A stretch of 64,000 bases of DNA from the NCBI GenBank assembly GCA_030248195.1, contig JASAND010018212.1, forward strand, positions 1 to 64,000. Direction: 5' to 3'. Position numbers and translations under genes: made by a program. Numbering within the stretch: position 1 is the stretch's first letter; every line of letters starts with the position of its first letter. The stretch is from Trissonchulus latispiculum. Lineage: Eukaryota > Nematoda > Enoplea > Enoplida > Ironidae. Shown here piece after piece: positions 54,485-64,000 of this stretch. Below the pieces are notes generated by a model. The model was not told where the DNA came from, did no database searches, and worked only from the letters and a program-made list of their open reading frames with translations.

Positions 54485-54970
54485 AATTTGCATTGATATC
54501 TGAGGTTTACGAAAAAATCAGAACTTTTGACGTTCTAGTATAAAGCCTAGTTTCCCTGGAATTTTTGCATATTTGATTTTGATTGATTTTTAATTTTGAT
54601 TTCACTGTTGATTAATTTCAAGGAAGATTTCACTTTCGGCCACACTAGTTTGATTAATATACATGTATTTATGTATACTGACGGCTTAAGGTGCTGGTTC
54701 GGGTTCGTGTATTTTTAGGCTTTAAAAGAGCAACTGTCGTTGAAATTTATTCAGATTGCTACAATTACATCATTTAGGCTAGAAAACATTTTAGAAAAGT
54801 AGCATTTGCATTGAAATCTGAGGTTTATGCAAGAATCAGAACTTTTGATGTTGCAGTGTAATGCCTAAATTTTCTGGGATTACCGCATATGTATTTGCTG
54901 TTGATTAAATTCAGAATAAGTCATTTTCGGCCACACTAGTTTTAACGCGTGTATACTGACGGTTTAAGCT
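54485..54970. repeat. Diverged tandem duplication of about 190 bp
   Basis: A block at about 54490-54690 (ATCTGAGGTTTACG..TCGGCCACACTAGTTT..TATACTGACGG) recurs at about 54809-54965 with substitutions and a shortened middle. It lies directly downstream of the lectin gene end. No coding capacity. Confidence 0.65.
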
Positions 54971-54989
54971 GCACCAAAATGTAGGAAGG

Positions 54990-57013
54990 CTAGTCGATAT
55001 TGAACTGGAACGGTTTCAATAACTGAAAATAGTCTCCCATACCGCAGGCGTCTTCCGGCTGGAACAGTGCTATCATGCAAACCACTGGATTTGTCCCTAT
55101 GCAGGATTGAGCGGATAGGGTTCCGTCTTCATCAATTTCCATATAAGCGCAATTAAAAGATGTACCACCGCTCGGTTCGCCAAAGGCCCAAGGCAACATT
55201 TTGGCGTTACAGTGTGGATTCGAAGGATATGTCCATGTCCCTAAATATTTAAATAATTGTGATTCTAGTATCTTAGGCTTTGATGCAGCGGATAGTCACT
55301 GAAACTTGAGCTTGAGCTTGTAGTCTTTTAGCTTAGTCCGTGAAGCGTTTGCCCAGTGCGCAAAAACAAGTGGGTTAGAGTTTCACTAGTTTTCCGAATT
55401 TTTCGGACATTCGGTAGTATATGACTTTTTTCTTTCTCATTTATAGATCAAAAATAAAATGATATATGAGGTTTAGTCGTTCCGTTTTGCCTGTTTAAGC
55501 TTTATTAAGCTTTTTATTTCAACGGACAATCATTGAAACTGGTCATGCACTTTTATAAATAAAAATAAAATATTATATTTAATTTAGTTAACTGGAAGCG
55601 GAAGCATTGTTTTGAGTTTAAAAGCTAAATGGCGGGGATGCTTTGCCGCTGTCATTTTCTTTTTTTCTCGAAATCTTCTAGAGGCCTACTTTGTAAACTT
55701 AGTGTTAAGCAGAATATTAAGTAACTTCATTGGCTCTTTTAATCAGTATTATATTTTGGTTGTTTTCATGATTTCCTTTGCTTTGCGATACCAAAATTAA
55801 AAGCTTAGTTAAATGATAAAATGTGAGTTATAATATTTAATTAATAGGACATCAAAATCGAAACAAAATATTAATTAGAAATCAGTTCGAATTTGATCAA
55901 GCTGTATCAATATATTTTGTTTACTGGGATCTTTTTATATTTTATTGAATTATGAATTCACTTAAGGTGGTGATTCCCTTTGGGCACATATTGTTGGTTG
56001 ACGGCTCAAACCAAGATAAGATGAGACAAGACAAGATAAGATCAAGATTTGCCGCTGTCATTTTCTTTTTTCTTTATATCTTCTAGAGACCTACATTGTA
56101 AACTTAGTGTTAAGCAGAATATTGCTTATGTTATTGGCTCTTTTACAATTATCAATGTTGAATTTTGGCTATTTTTATGATTCAATTTAGTTTAATTCAA
56201 AAGCTTAGTTAAAAGTTAAAGTGTGTGTTACAATAATTAATTAATAAGACACCAAATTCAAAACAAAATATTAATTAGAAATCCGCTTGAATTTGATCAG
56301 GCTGTATCAATATATTTTGTTTGATAGGGTCTTTTTATATTTTCTTAATTTATCGTTCACGTAAAGGAAGCCTGTCGAAAATCCTGGAGGTTTGAAGTTT
56401 CTTTTATACAAGTATGCTCTTGTGTCGTTAATCACCAACTGAGCTTTTTGTAATTTCCATTTTCAGAATGATACTTTTGCATTAGCAACCGGAAATTCAA
56501 TTAGCAAAAGTGATAATAAGAGTGTACAGTAAAACATTTCTTTGACTAAATAGAACTAGGATTTCAGGTCCATCGGGCGTGTCTTTGACTGCTGAATCCG
56601 TACGATTAGCCTAGCCGAAAAAACAATATGGAAGTAAGAGTTAAACATTTTCACAGGGTTTACTCAAACCAAAGAGAAATACAAAAGAGTCTCTGTCCTC
56701 CAGTCTCATTTACTCCATCTTAGTTAAACCTGCTCGATGTGCCTCTGGTTGAAATATAGCCAAGGAATGGCGTAATTTTATATAAATGCAGCCCGGACCA
56801 CCGCCCGCTCCCCCGTCCCAGGGGGGGAGCATAAGCTCCACTTTTTCATATAGAGGACAACACTAGTTGCCTATCAGAAACTGCTGTTATAATCATAAAT
56901 GTAGGTGTAAAAAGAATGATGATTTGTTTAGGTAAACGTTACTTTTCTGATGCATACCTTCATTTTCCTCGTCAGTTGCATGGTAGGCTGCGTAAGAAAT
57001 CGAAGTATTAATC
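54990..57013 (-). CDS. C-type lectin-like gene, last two exons
   Basis: Exon 57013-56958 (56 bases, after TATTTTAG, before GTATGC) encodes SISYAAYHATDEENE. The next exon 55240-54990 (after ATATTTAG) continues in phase with GTWTYPSN, then WAFGEPSGG, NCAYMEIDEDGTLSAQSC and VVCMI, ending at a TAA/TAG-type stop at 54990. Together they show the C-terminal half of a CTLD: the ATDxxxEGTW element, the GEP loop and the last two Cys. EPS replaces the EPN/QPD sugar motif, so classic calcium-dependent sugar binding is uncertain. The N-terminal half should lie to the right; a candidate frame with a hydrophobic start is at 57663-57466 but was not joined. CTLD proteins are commonly secreted and bind carbohydrates. 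Confidence 0.75.
55630..56345. repeat. Tandem duplication inside the lectin intron
   Basis: The segment at about 55636-55945 (GCCGCTGTCATTTTCTTT..AACTTAGTGTTAAGCAGAATATT) is repeated at about 56049-56345, about 410 bp apart, with moderate divergence. Between the copies is a short GATAAGATGAGACAAGACAAGATAAGAT run. The block lies entirely in the 1.7-kb intron between the two lectin exons. Confidence 0.75.
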
Positions 57014-58335
57014 CTAAAATAGAAAAATGAAGAAAACAAATAAGCTTAAATGTCTAACATTGAGTTTCCAAAGTTGTAGAGACCATATTTTTGTTTCCAC
57101 CGAATAATGATCCATGTAGCTTGAAGGCTATTCAAAGTCATAGCCTCGCTTATAGAAACTCCGATTTAGTTCCGACCAAAATTTTTTGTATTGAACATTA
57201 AAGATGAAACCACTGTGGCAAGAATGGACCTTGTCATTACCATTTACTGATTTTTATGAACTTCAGAGAAAAATGAGAACACAATTATACCATCATAGCT
57301 TATATTTGACTAAAGCTACTGAACAGCCAATATCTTTACTTCGGAAAAATAAATGCTAGTTAACATTCATTCATCATTTATCAATACTAGTTATTCGTCT
57401 TAAGGATTTTATAAGCTTGGGTCCATGACTAAACGTGTGCGTGCGGAAAGGAATGTTTTCAAGTTTCAGTGGTGAGTGATAGCGTTGTGGAGTTTGTTTC
57501 TTCTGTAGCGCAATGTCAATGTCTTTTGCCAGAGATTTGCACATTGCATGGCTGGATACGTTGCACACATAGCAGACACCATTTTAAACGAATAGATGTG
57601 GCGATCGGTGCTTGACATAACAGCTCCCATTGAAACAACATTCAGGGCAAGACAGAAATGCACGAATAGTTTATTGCGTTGCTACCGGTTTCGAGATTTT
57701 AATTAATATAATTGAAATCTCTGACTGGAATTTATTACGATCCACAGGACAGTCGGGTGTGTATCTATGACTGATGAATTCCTGATTACCCTGACCAACT
57801 AATATAAGATGGAACTGAAACGTCGAATATTTTCCCCAAATTTACTTGCGCCAAAATAAAAACGCAACGGCAAAAATAGAAAACGACAAAAAACTTACAG
57901 AACAGACCAAATTCCCAAAAGGCACACAAGAATCTGACAAAAAAGACATAGACAAAACGGTAAATAAATAACCCCGACCACTTTTGACGGTGGCAGGCTT
58001 GAATTACAACTGAATGGAATTTTGAAAGCGTGTCCTCCATATTGAAGAGTTAGCTAAGTAGCCAGAGACTTTAACCAAAAGTAATGTTTTCGTTTGCCGT
58101 GTGTCATCTTAGCACCCTCTCAATAATTTAGTCAAATCAATGAAATCTTCACGGAATACTTCGTTTTTTGAAAATCGTGTCCTCGCCACGGACTTACAGA
58201 GTTATACATAACACAAAAGTTAAACTACGTACCCACCCTAAGCAAGACATTAAAACGCATTTTAAAAGACAAAAGAAAACTCAAATTTTGTGCACCTCCG
58301 AAGCCGATTACACGGGAGCACTAACCGAGGCCCGA
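57014..58335. other. Possible upstream lectin exon; otherwise nothing recognised
   Basis: A minus frame at 57663-57466 begins MHFCLALNVV and contains several Cys. It could be the first exon of the lectin, but no clear donor was found. The rest holds no recognisable gene. Confidence 0.3.
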
Positions 58336-59495
58336 CTACACACACACATACGTCTGCAGACGCGCCAAAACTACATTAGAACATGCCGGCACTTCAAACA
58401 AGCACACACTAAGGCTTTCCAATGAGGAGAGCACACCAACCGATCCGCAATAATTTGCTAGGAAACCACCATTTTTGCCATAGCTGAAAGTTGCTGTGTG
58501 AACTAGATAGATGGTTAAAAGTAAAAAGAAATTATACCTAGTGGTACCACGCAATGAGTAGTCAATGTCAAAAGCTGCCATGGAATGATCAAAAGTTATA
58601 AATCCCCCAAGCGCAGAGCACCACCCCCTGGTTGCAGATGGAGTCATTTCCCGGCAAGGCAGCAGACACTCCCGGCTCTGATCGCTGTTGAAACCGGTAA
58701 TATAGACGATCACCCCTAAACTGGGGGTCTGGATAAGGTAGACCAATAGCTCGAGAACAACACCGGGAACCTGCGGGACCGTAAAACCACAAATGAGTGT
58801 TTTAGCTGGATGATCTTGATAGCATTCGTCGAAGGCACGAGACCCTGAACAAATGAAACATAACAAACAATATTTGACAAGTCAACAACTGAATTTCTGA
58901 CATCAATGCCGAATGCCCTGACGGTCAAAGTTTGAACGGTATCCAGAGCACCAATAACGACAGGAAAATTTGTGCTATAGAGAAAGGGCTTAAAACCATA
59001 ACAGACAAGGTTTCAAGAAGGACTGAGATAAATACGGATAAGAAGAAACATATACATACGTACATCTGCTAAGTTTCGACAATTTGGAGTGGCACGATGG
59101 GTATTGGAATCAAATTCTAACCATACTCTATCTTAGCGGACGTGGGAGTAGCAACTTCAAGGACAGCCAGAATTGATTTGTATTTAAGAAATTTACCCTG
59201 ATGCTTGCTGTAGGGCATTACCACAATTCCGCCTGCAGTACAATTTGGGAAGCTTCATGAAACTAACTTTTAAATAACTGTTAATAAACAATAATAACAA
59301 CGGGGTGTTTTTATACTCAAGAATTTCAGACCCCCAATGTTTCTTCGCCTGGGCTTCAACAAGGGCTGGGGTGATGAGGGAATAAACTGGAGAACTGATC
59401 AGACGATCTTCGAGATTATTCTGTGAAACTAGATCATAAGCTTGGGTCTGGTAATTTTCGTCCCGACTACCACTACTCATTTTACAAAACTTCAA
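58336..59495 (-). pseudogene. Decayed relative of the exonuclease ORF, copy A
   Basis: Minus frames in order: 59495-59193 (start region, SSGSRDENYQTQAYDL), 58928-58716 with FGIDVRNSVVDLSNI, and 58866-58336 with VPGVVLELLVYLIQTPSLG. The motif after FGID matches RIDARNSLVDFNHF (motif II) of the intact 4.8-6.1 kb ORF, and the preceding LYSTNFPV region matches FYNTDFPV. Stops and frame changes show it is broken. The frame 58866-58336 ends in LPPCRE-like and ALGGFITFDHSMAAFDIDY segments that have no counterpart recognised in the intact ORF. Confidence 0.55.
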
Positions 59496-59590
59496 ACAAA
59501 TAATTCAAAGAACCACTAAATACAGAAAATCACTGGGTTTAGAGAAAATCACTGGGCTGACAGAACAAAGATGGAATGAAGACTGTGTCT

Positions 59591-59830
59591 TTGTCGTCAT
59601 CTGTTAAGGTGATAGGTCGTGCCCCTAATCAGCTAACTTAGTTGGAGGGTCAAAAGTAGCAGACATAGAAAATAAGGTTTAAGTGCATCATTTTTCGGAT
59701 TCAAGAGGAATTTCTAGCCTCCAGAATAGTAGTGGGTTCAGGGGAAGGAAGTCAAGGAGTTCAGGGTAGTCAGGCAACTCAACTGTAACATTAAATAAGG
59801 ACACTAAATCAGTTAATAAAATGTCCCTGA
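59591..59830. repeat. Direct repeat partner 1 (about 230 bp)
   Basis: The block starting TTGTCGTCATCTGTTAAGGT recurs at 63179-63400 in the same orientation with high identity for about 220 bases (GATAGGTCGTGCCCCTAATC; CCTCCAGAATAGTAG). Each copy lies just right of one exonuclease remnant, so the pair is part of a segmental duplication or of repeated ends. Confidence 0.75.
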
Positions 59831-60224
59831 CATGCTACATGAAACCCAGATGACGATGGAAAACGCGTTATCTTTCAAGAAGAATCCAGAATTCAAGGTT
59901 GAACACCATAACCCAGATGACGATGAAAAAGGCATTATATTTCAAGAAGTGTCCAGAATTCAAGGTCGAACACCACACTCAAGATGTGTCCACCCTTCCG
60001 AATCTTTACGGTTGTGTGGTTTATAAGGCCTATATAGTATTAGAACGTGTTCAGCTTGTTCCCGAACGATGTCCAACGTGAGCAAGGCCGACTATAAAAC
60101 TTACTAGAAACCGCTGCTCCAATCGACTGTATATCCGTAACAAAGGACTGAAAGGAAATAGGCCAAGAAACGGTTTTTGAACTAGAGCGCAGGCTGTCAG
60201 CCGGACCAGACACCTACAACCGCA
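59831..60224. other. No gene; short internal duplication
   Basis: A 60-base unit (AACCCAGATGACGATG..CAAGAAG..CCAGAATTCAAGGT) is tandemly duplicated at about 59844-59967. Nothing else recognised. Confidence 0.5.
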
Positions 60225-61079
60225 TTAGACCATAAACGGCTGCATAAAAGAGGCTGCACCCGACGACATTGGCATCATCAACACCTTTCTTATGTTTGCA
60301 AGATGGTGCTGTAAAGGAACCGCAGGAGCAAGCATCCGCCACGAAATTTTTCTGGACACCGACTGACGAGTCGCAGGAGAACCAGCCGTCTGAGCGGCAC
60401 ACTCAGCGAAGAAACTAGCAATTTGCTCACGTGCCCTAGAAACACGACCTGACTCTGGATCGTGTCCAGAATCCGATAATAGAGCACTAGGAAAGGCGTC
60501 TGTACAGGGTGAGCCCTCCGAGAGGCGACCGAGAACGACCCTTCGTAAGGAAAAATGCTCCGATCGAGCTGACGTTGGATCCCGACGCAGCGAACCAACC
60601 TGCGGATGCTGTTTGTCGGTAGGAATGAATGAATAAATGAATAACCAGTTTGTTGGTTGTGGTTTTGAGACTCTTTTAAGATTTTCAAGGCATTTTTTAT
60701 TCAACAGGCATAGGTGTCGATCGACCACAAGCCGAAGTATCCGGGCCCGTATTGTCGGCAAAAGGTTGCAACTCATGCAGCTGCTGCTGATCCATAGCCT
60801 CCTCGTCTAGACGGAATTCATGCTCCTCCTCCTCCAATAGTCAAGCCGTACCTGGTATTTTTCCGGTCTGGACACTAAGTATTTTCGATTTGCGTGAAAA
60901 GCAGCGTCTGTGAAAAAAGAAGCCGACCCGATAATCGTGTGAAGGAATAGCTTCACACTGCTCAGATGGGAAGACATATCAGATTTAAAGGAAACACTGA
61001 ACGGCTTATTGCGATGTCTTCCCTTGTTAACACAGTACCGAACCAAAATTTGTTTAGCTTCAAGCAGCTTCAGATTCAT
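60225..61079 (-). pseudogene. Unrecognised frames between the two exonuclease copies
   Basis: Minus frames 61079-60807 (RPEKYQVRLDYWRRR) and 60776-60225 (SRAREQIASFFAECAAQT) have protein-like composition and lie between copies A and B on the same strand. They may be further parts of the decayed element. No family recognised; overlapping frames make the true reading uncertain. Confidence 0.3.
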
Positions 61080-61263
61080 TCAAACAGGGAAGTCAGCGCG
61101 AATTTTAATGGGAGCCACTTGTAGCAATTCCAACAAAACAGCAGATGAACCCCGTTGAGAATATCGCCAGTTCAACAGCAGCCAACGAAATTCAGTCTAC
61201 GTAAAGTGGGAGTGGTAGTGTAATACCAACATGTGAATGGTCGTATACGTATCACGAACAGAT

Positions 61264-62260
61264 TCAAGAGCATACTCCTAAACAAAAGGCACAGGAAACA
61301 CAGTAACTGCTTTCTGATCTAGATACAGATGCGGAACTTTTTTTAGGGTAGCACAAGACCGCTGCAGAAACGATCACCCTAAACTGGGGGTCTGGGTTAG
61401 ATGGACCAATAGCTCGAGAACAACTCCGGGAACCTACGGGTCCATAAAACCACAAATGTGGACCTCTTTCTGCTGGAAAATATCGATTGAGCTCGTCGAA
61501 GGCACGAAATCCTGAACGAACTGAAACATAAGAAAAATATGTGACAGTTCAAAAACTGAATTTCTGCCATCAATGGCCAAAATAGTCAAGGTGAAAGTAC
61601 GAACGGTATCCAGAACACCAATGTCAAAAATTGGGAAAATTTGTGTTACAGGGAAAGGGTTGGAAACCATAACAGACAAGGTTTCAAGAAGGGACTGAGA
61701 GATAAACTTCAAGGACAGCCAGAACTGAGCTGAATTTAAGAAATTCACCCTGATACTTGGTGTCAGACATTGCCACAAAATTTGCCGATTCCGCCGGGAC
61801 AATGATTTGGGGATTTTCATGAAATAACTGTTTTCAAATTGTTATCAAAATAACTGGGAAGAATTTCGAAGACCAGGGGGTGTTTTTATACTCAAGAATT
61901 TCTGACTCCCAACGCTTCTTTTCCTGGGCTACAACAATGGGCTGGGGTGATGAGGGGAAAGACGGGGAACTATGTGATCTTCAGGATTATGCTGTGAAAT
62001 TGGATCGTAAGCTTGGGTCTGGTAATTTTCAGGGGAGCGTGCCGCAGCAGCTGCGTCGTTCTGGTAGAGGGATCACCATAGGCGGCACCTTCAGCAGGGT
62101 ACTGGCCTCGCTGCTGAGGTTACGATGATGAATCCGCCCGGCGAACGCTAGAGAACTCTGATGACCGGCTTCGTAATGCACGATTTGAACCCACTGACCG
62201 CAACCTAGAAAGACCAGGCTCGTCCCAACTGCCACTATTACTCAACTCGCAATATGCAAA
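61264..62260 (-). pseudogene. Decayed relative of the exonuclease ORF, copy B
   Basis: The minus frame 61820-61434 contains LAIDGRNSVFELSHIF, matching copy A and the motif II region of the intact ORF, and VLDTVRTFTLTI next to it. Frame 61455-61264 carries MWFYGPVGSRSCSRAIG, which copy A has as MWFYGPAGSRCCSRAIG (58792). The start region (62260-61880) parallels 59495-59193 but is broken. The two copies are tandem and in the same orientation. Confidence 0.55.
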
Positions 62261-63178
62261 ATTTCAAACAAATAATTCAAAAACAATGAAAGACAGAAGG
62301 TTATTGGGTTGACAGAACAAAGCTGGAATGAAGACTGTGTAGTGCATAAACAGGCTTATGATATAAGTGGGTTTATCTCAGTGGAACCTCTAATGAAGAC
62401 TGTGTAGCACACAGGCTTATGATAAAGAAAACGCACATTAGTGGAAGTAACAGGCAACCGACAAAGAAAACACGGCAGTGGAATTCAGAGCACAGAACAA
62501 TATGCAAATTAGTTTTCATTTTACAATATCTGCAGTGTCTACATAAACTGGATACAACTAGTTCGTAAATGTAACAGGATTAGGCAATCTTCATAGCCTT
62601 TGTCTTCACAATGGCCTTCACTATTTGTATTTTGTATTTTAATGGTGAATTATGATGGTAGTTTCTTACTTCCCCATAAACGCAAACAAAGGCTGATCTT
62701 GAAGTCGTAATGCCAAAACAGGAGGGAGATCATCTTGTGATCATGGCTTATTTCACAATGAACAAATGCGTCGGAGAAAACTTCATACTGACAAAAATCG
62801 TGTTTATAGACAACCGCAGTGTCCGATTCAATAGTAGATTCCAGCATCTGACGACATCATGCAAATATACAAAAGACGTACGTAGGCATGTAACAGTAAA
62901 ACACAAAGCATCCTTGGTTGTGCGGACACAGACAAAAATTTTTCATGCAAAACTCTGACCAAACGCAAATTGCTCCATAGAACTAAACAAAAACACACTA
63001 CATACAGATATAAAACAATTATTTATCAAAATGAATAGGGAGAAATTTACCGCCTTGAAGGTGACGAGCAGTATTACGGAAGTGATCTAGAAGTAGCATC
63101 TAGAATTAATTCTTCAAAAATCTTATGGAATGGCAAAAACGTACATCCGTGTGCGTAGCCGGGCCCGGAGGATGTTTG
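62261..63178. other. Unique insert right of copy B; no gene
   Basis: Relative to copy A, about 0.9 kb of unrelated sequence separates exonuclease copy B from its direct-repeat partner. Two short related blocks (AATGAAGACTGTGTAG at about 62329 and 62393) suggest local duplication. No convincing gene; the frame at 62710-62958 is unsupported. Confidence 0.4.
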
Positions 63179-63400
63179 TTGTCGTCATCTGTTAAGGTGA
63201 TAGGTCGTGCCCCTAATCAGCTGAATCAGTTGGAGGGGCAAAAGTAGCAGACATAGAAAATAGCGATAAAGTGCATCAATTTTTCGGATTTGAGGGGAAT
63301 ATCCAGCCTCCAGAATAGTAGGGGGTTCTGGAAAAACGAGGGGGGGTAGTCAGGCAGCTGAACTAAAACACGACATAAGGACACTGAGTCACTAATACAA
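63179..63400. repeat. Direct repeat partner 2 (about 220 bp)
   Basis: Same orientation and high identity to 59591-59830. It differs mainly by small indels and a G run near 63341. The spacing of the two repeats is about 3.59 kb, while the exonuclease remnants are 2.66 kb apart; the difference is the insert at 62261-63178. Confidence 0.75.
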
Positions 63401-64000
63401 GGTCATCTACATGCTACACGAAAAAGAATGTTTAGACGATGCTAGGTGGGTGTAGTCATACATGAATTTCAGTAAAACGTAACATACTACCCAAGCAAAT
63501 TGAATGAAAAGAGGAAGGAGATAGTACAGCGTCCTTGAATAAAGAAAGTGTTGAAAGAATCAAGAGAAAACAATAGCAGAAAACATAAAGCGTAAAATAC
63601 AAAATAAAATCTGAATTAACAACTCTAAAAAGAAATAATTGCGAAATAAATGTATCTACCGGTCGACTTATACGGATGATTTCGATGACCGCCCGAGATT
63701 CCAAATTTCTACTCGCTAGTTGATGTAAAACTAAGGTACAAAATCTTTAGTAAGCCAGATTGAAAAAGACTTAATTAGAATCGTGAAGTATTAAGTACTC
63801 AGAAATTAACTGAAGTTTTGAATCTTTCGTCCCCAATCCCTTAAACCATAGTAAATATTAATATCGTAGAGCCATAGTACAATATCCTTAGTAAGTTAGA
63901 TTCAAAAAGGCACTACATAGTGTTAACGCATTGCAGAAATGGTACCTAAGTTCCCTGAAAACTGGGATTGAATCTAAAACAGCAATAAATGACCGTAAGC
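63401..64000. other. No recognisable gene
   Basis: A/T-rich intergenic sequence. A short block (CAAAATCTTTAGTAAGCCAGATTGAAAAAG, 63738 on, and a near copy at about 63881) is duplicated about 145 bp apart. Confidence 0.45.

Overview
The window looks like a piece of a repeat-rich invertebrate animal genome. Supporting this are genes with spliceosomal introns (C-type lectin, kelch and Myb/SANT exons with GT..AG borders), DEG/ENaC channels, C2H2 zinc fingers, LTR retrotransposons and an intact Harbinger DNA transposon. Nothing allows a species call. There are few conventional genes; most of the sequence is mobile elements, decayed copies and unassigned DNA.

Layout. 1-12.4 kb (+): a 5'-truncated Ty3/Gypsy-type element. 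It carries the end of reverse transcriptase, RNase H and integrase (to 3611), then two unusual ORFs. One has the signature residues of a DEDDy 3'-5' exonuclease (4372-6142, broken once at a C7 run). The other is a large low-complexity protein ending in a NADAR (ADP-ribose-type N-glycosidase) domain (6238-9399, one in-frame TAG). A 2.5 kb T/G-rich tail, a polypurine tract and a probable 3' LTR follow. 13.9-14.2 kb: a canonical-looking tRNA-Thr(AGT) gene inside a 29-bp direct repeat. 16.9-20.5 kb: a complete Harbinger element with 18-bp TIRs, a DDE transposase and a two-exon Myb/SANT partner. 21.7-23.2 kb: an intact intronless DEG/ENaC channel. 23.6-27.0 kb (-): a second, badly broken Gypsy element. 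27.4-29.1 kb: a 1.6-kb near-perfect palindrome. 31.1-32.7 kb (-): a DEG/ENaC pseudogene. 36.3 kb: a tRNA-Arg-like SINE head. 37.6-38.9 kb (+): kelch exons. 39.0-41.6 kb: a foldback element with a 6-bp target duplication.

42.3-47.2 kb (-): a second member of the NADAR element family, with NADAR ORF (multiple frameshifts), T/G-rich tail, the same polypurine tract and an LTR with a TATA box. 47.5-48.9 kb: nine copies of a 159-bp minisatellite. 49.0-49.6 kb (-): a broken C2H2 zinc-finger reading followed by a truncated NADAR domain of a different type. 51.1-52.9 kb: an inverted duplication of a small C2H2 gene around G-rich DNA. 55.0-57.0 kb (-): two C-type lectin exons. 58.3-63.4 kb (-): two tandem, decayed relatives of the exonuclease ORF.

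The most interesting feature is the LTR-element family that combines Gypsy pol with a DEDDy exonuclease-like ORF and a NADAR ORF. Two members share the NADAR ORF, the polypurine tract and the LTR ends. Together with separate exonuclease relatives and a zinc-finger/NADAR remnant, this suggests that nucleotide- or ADP-ribose-processing domains circulate on mobile elements in this genome.
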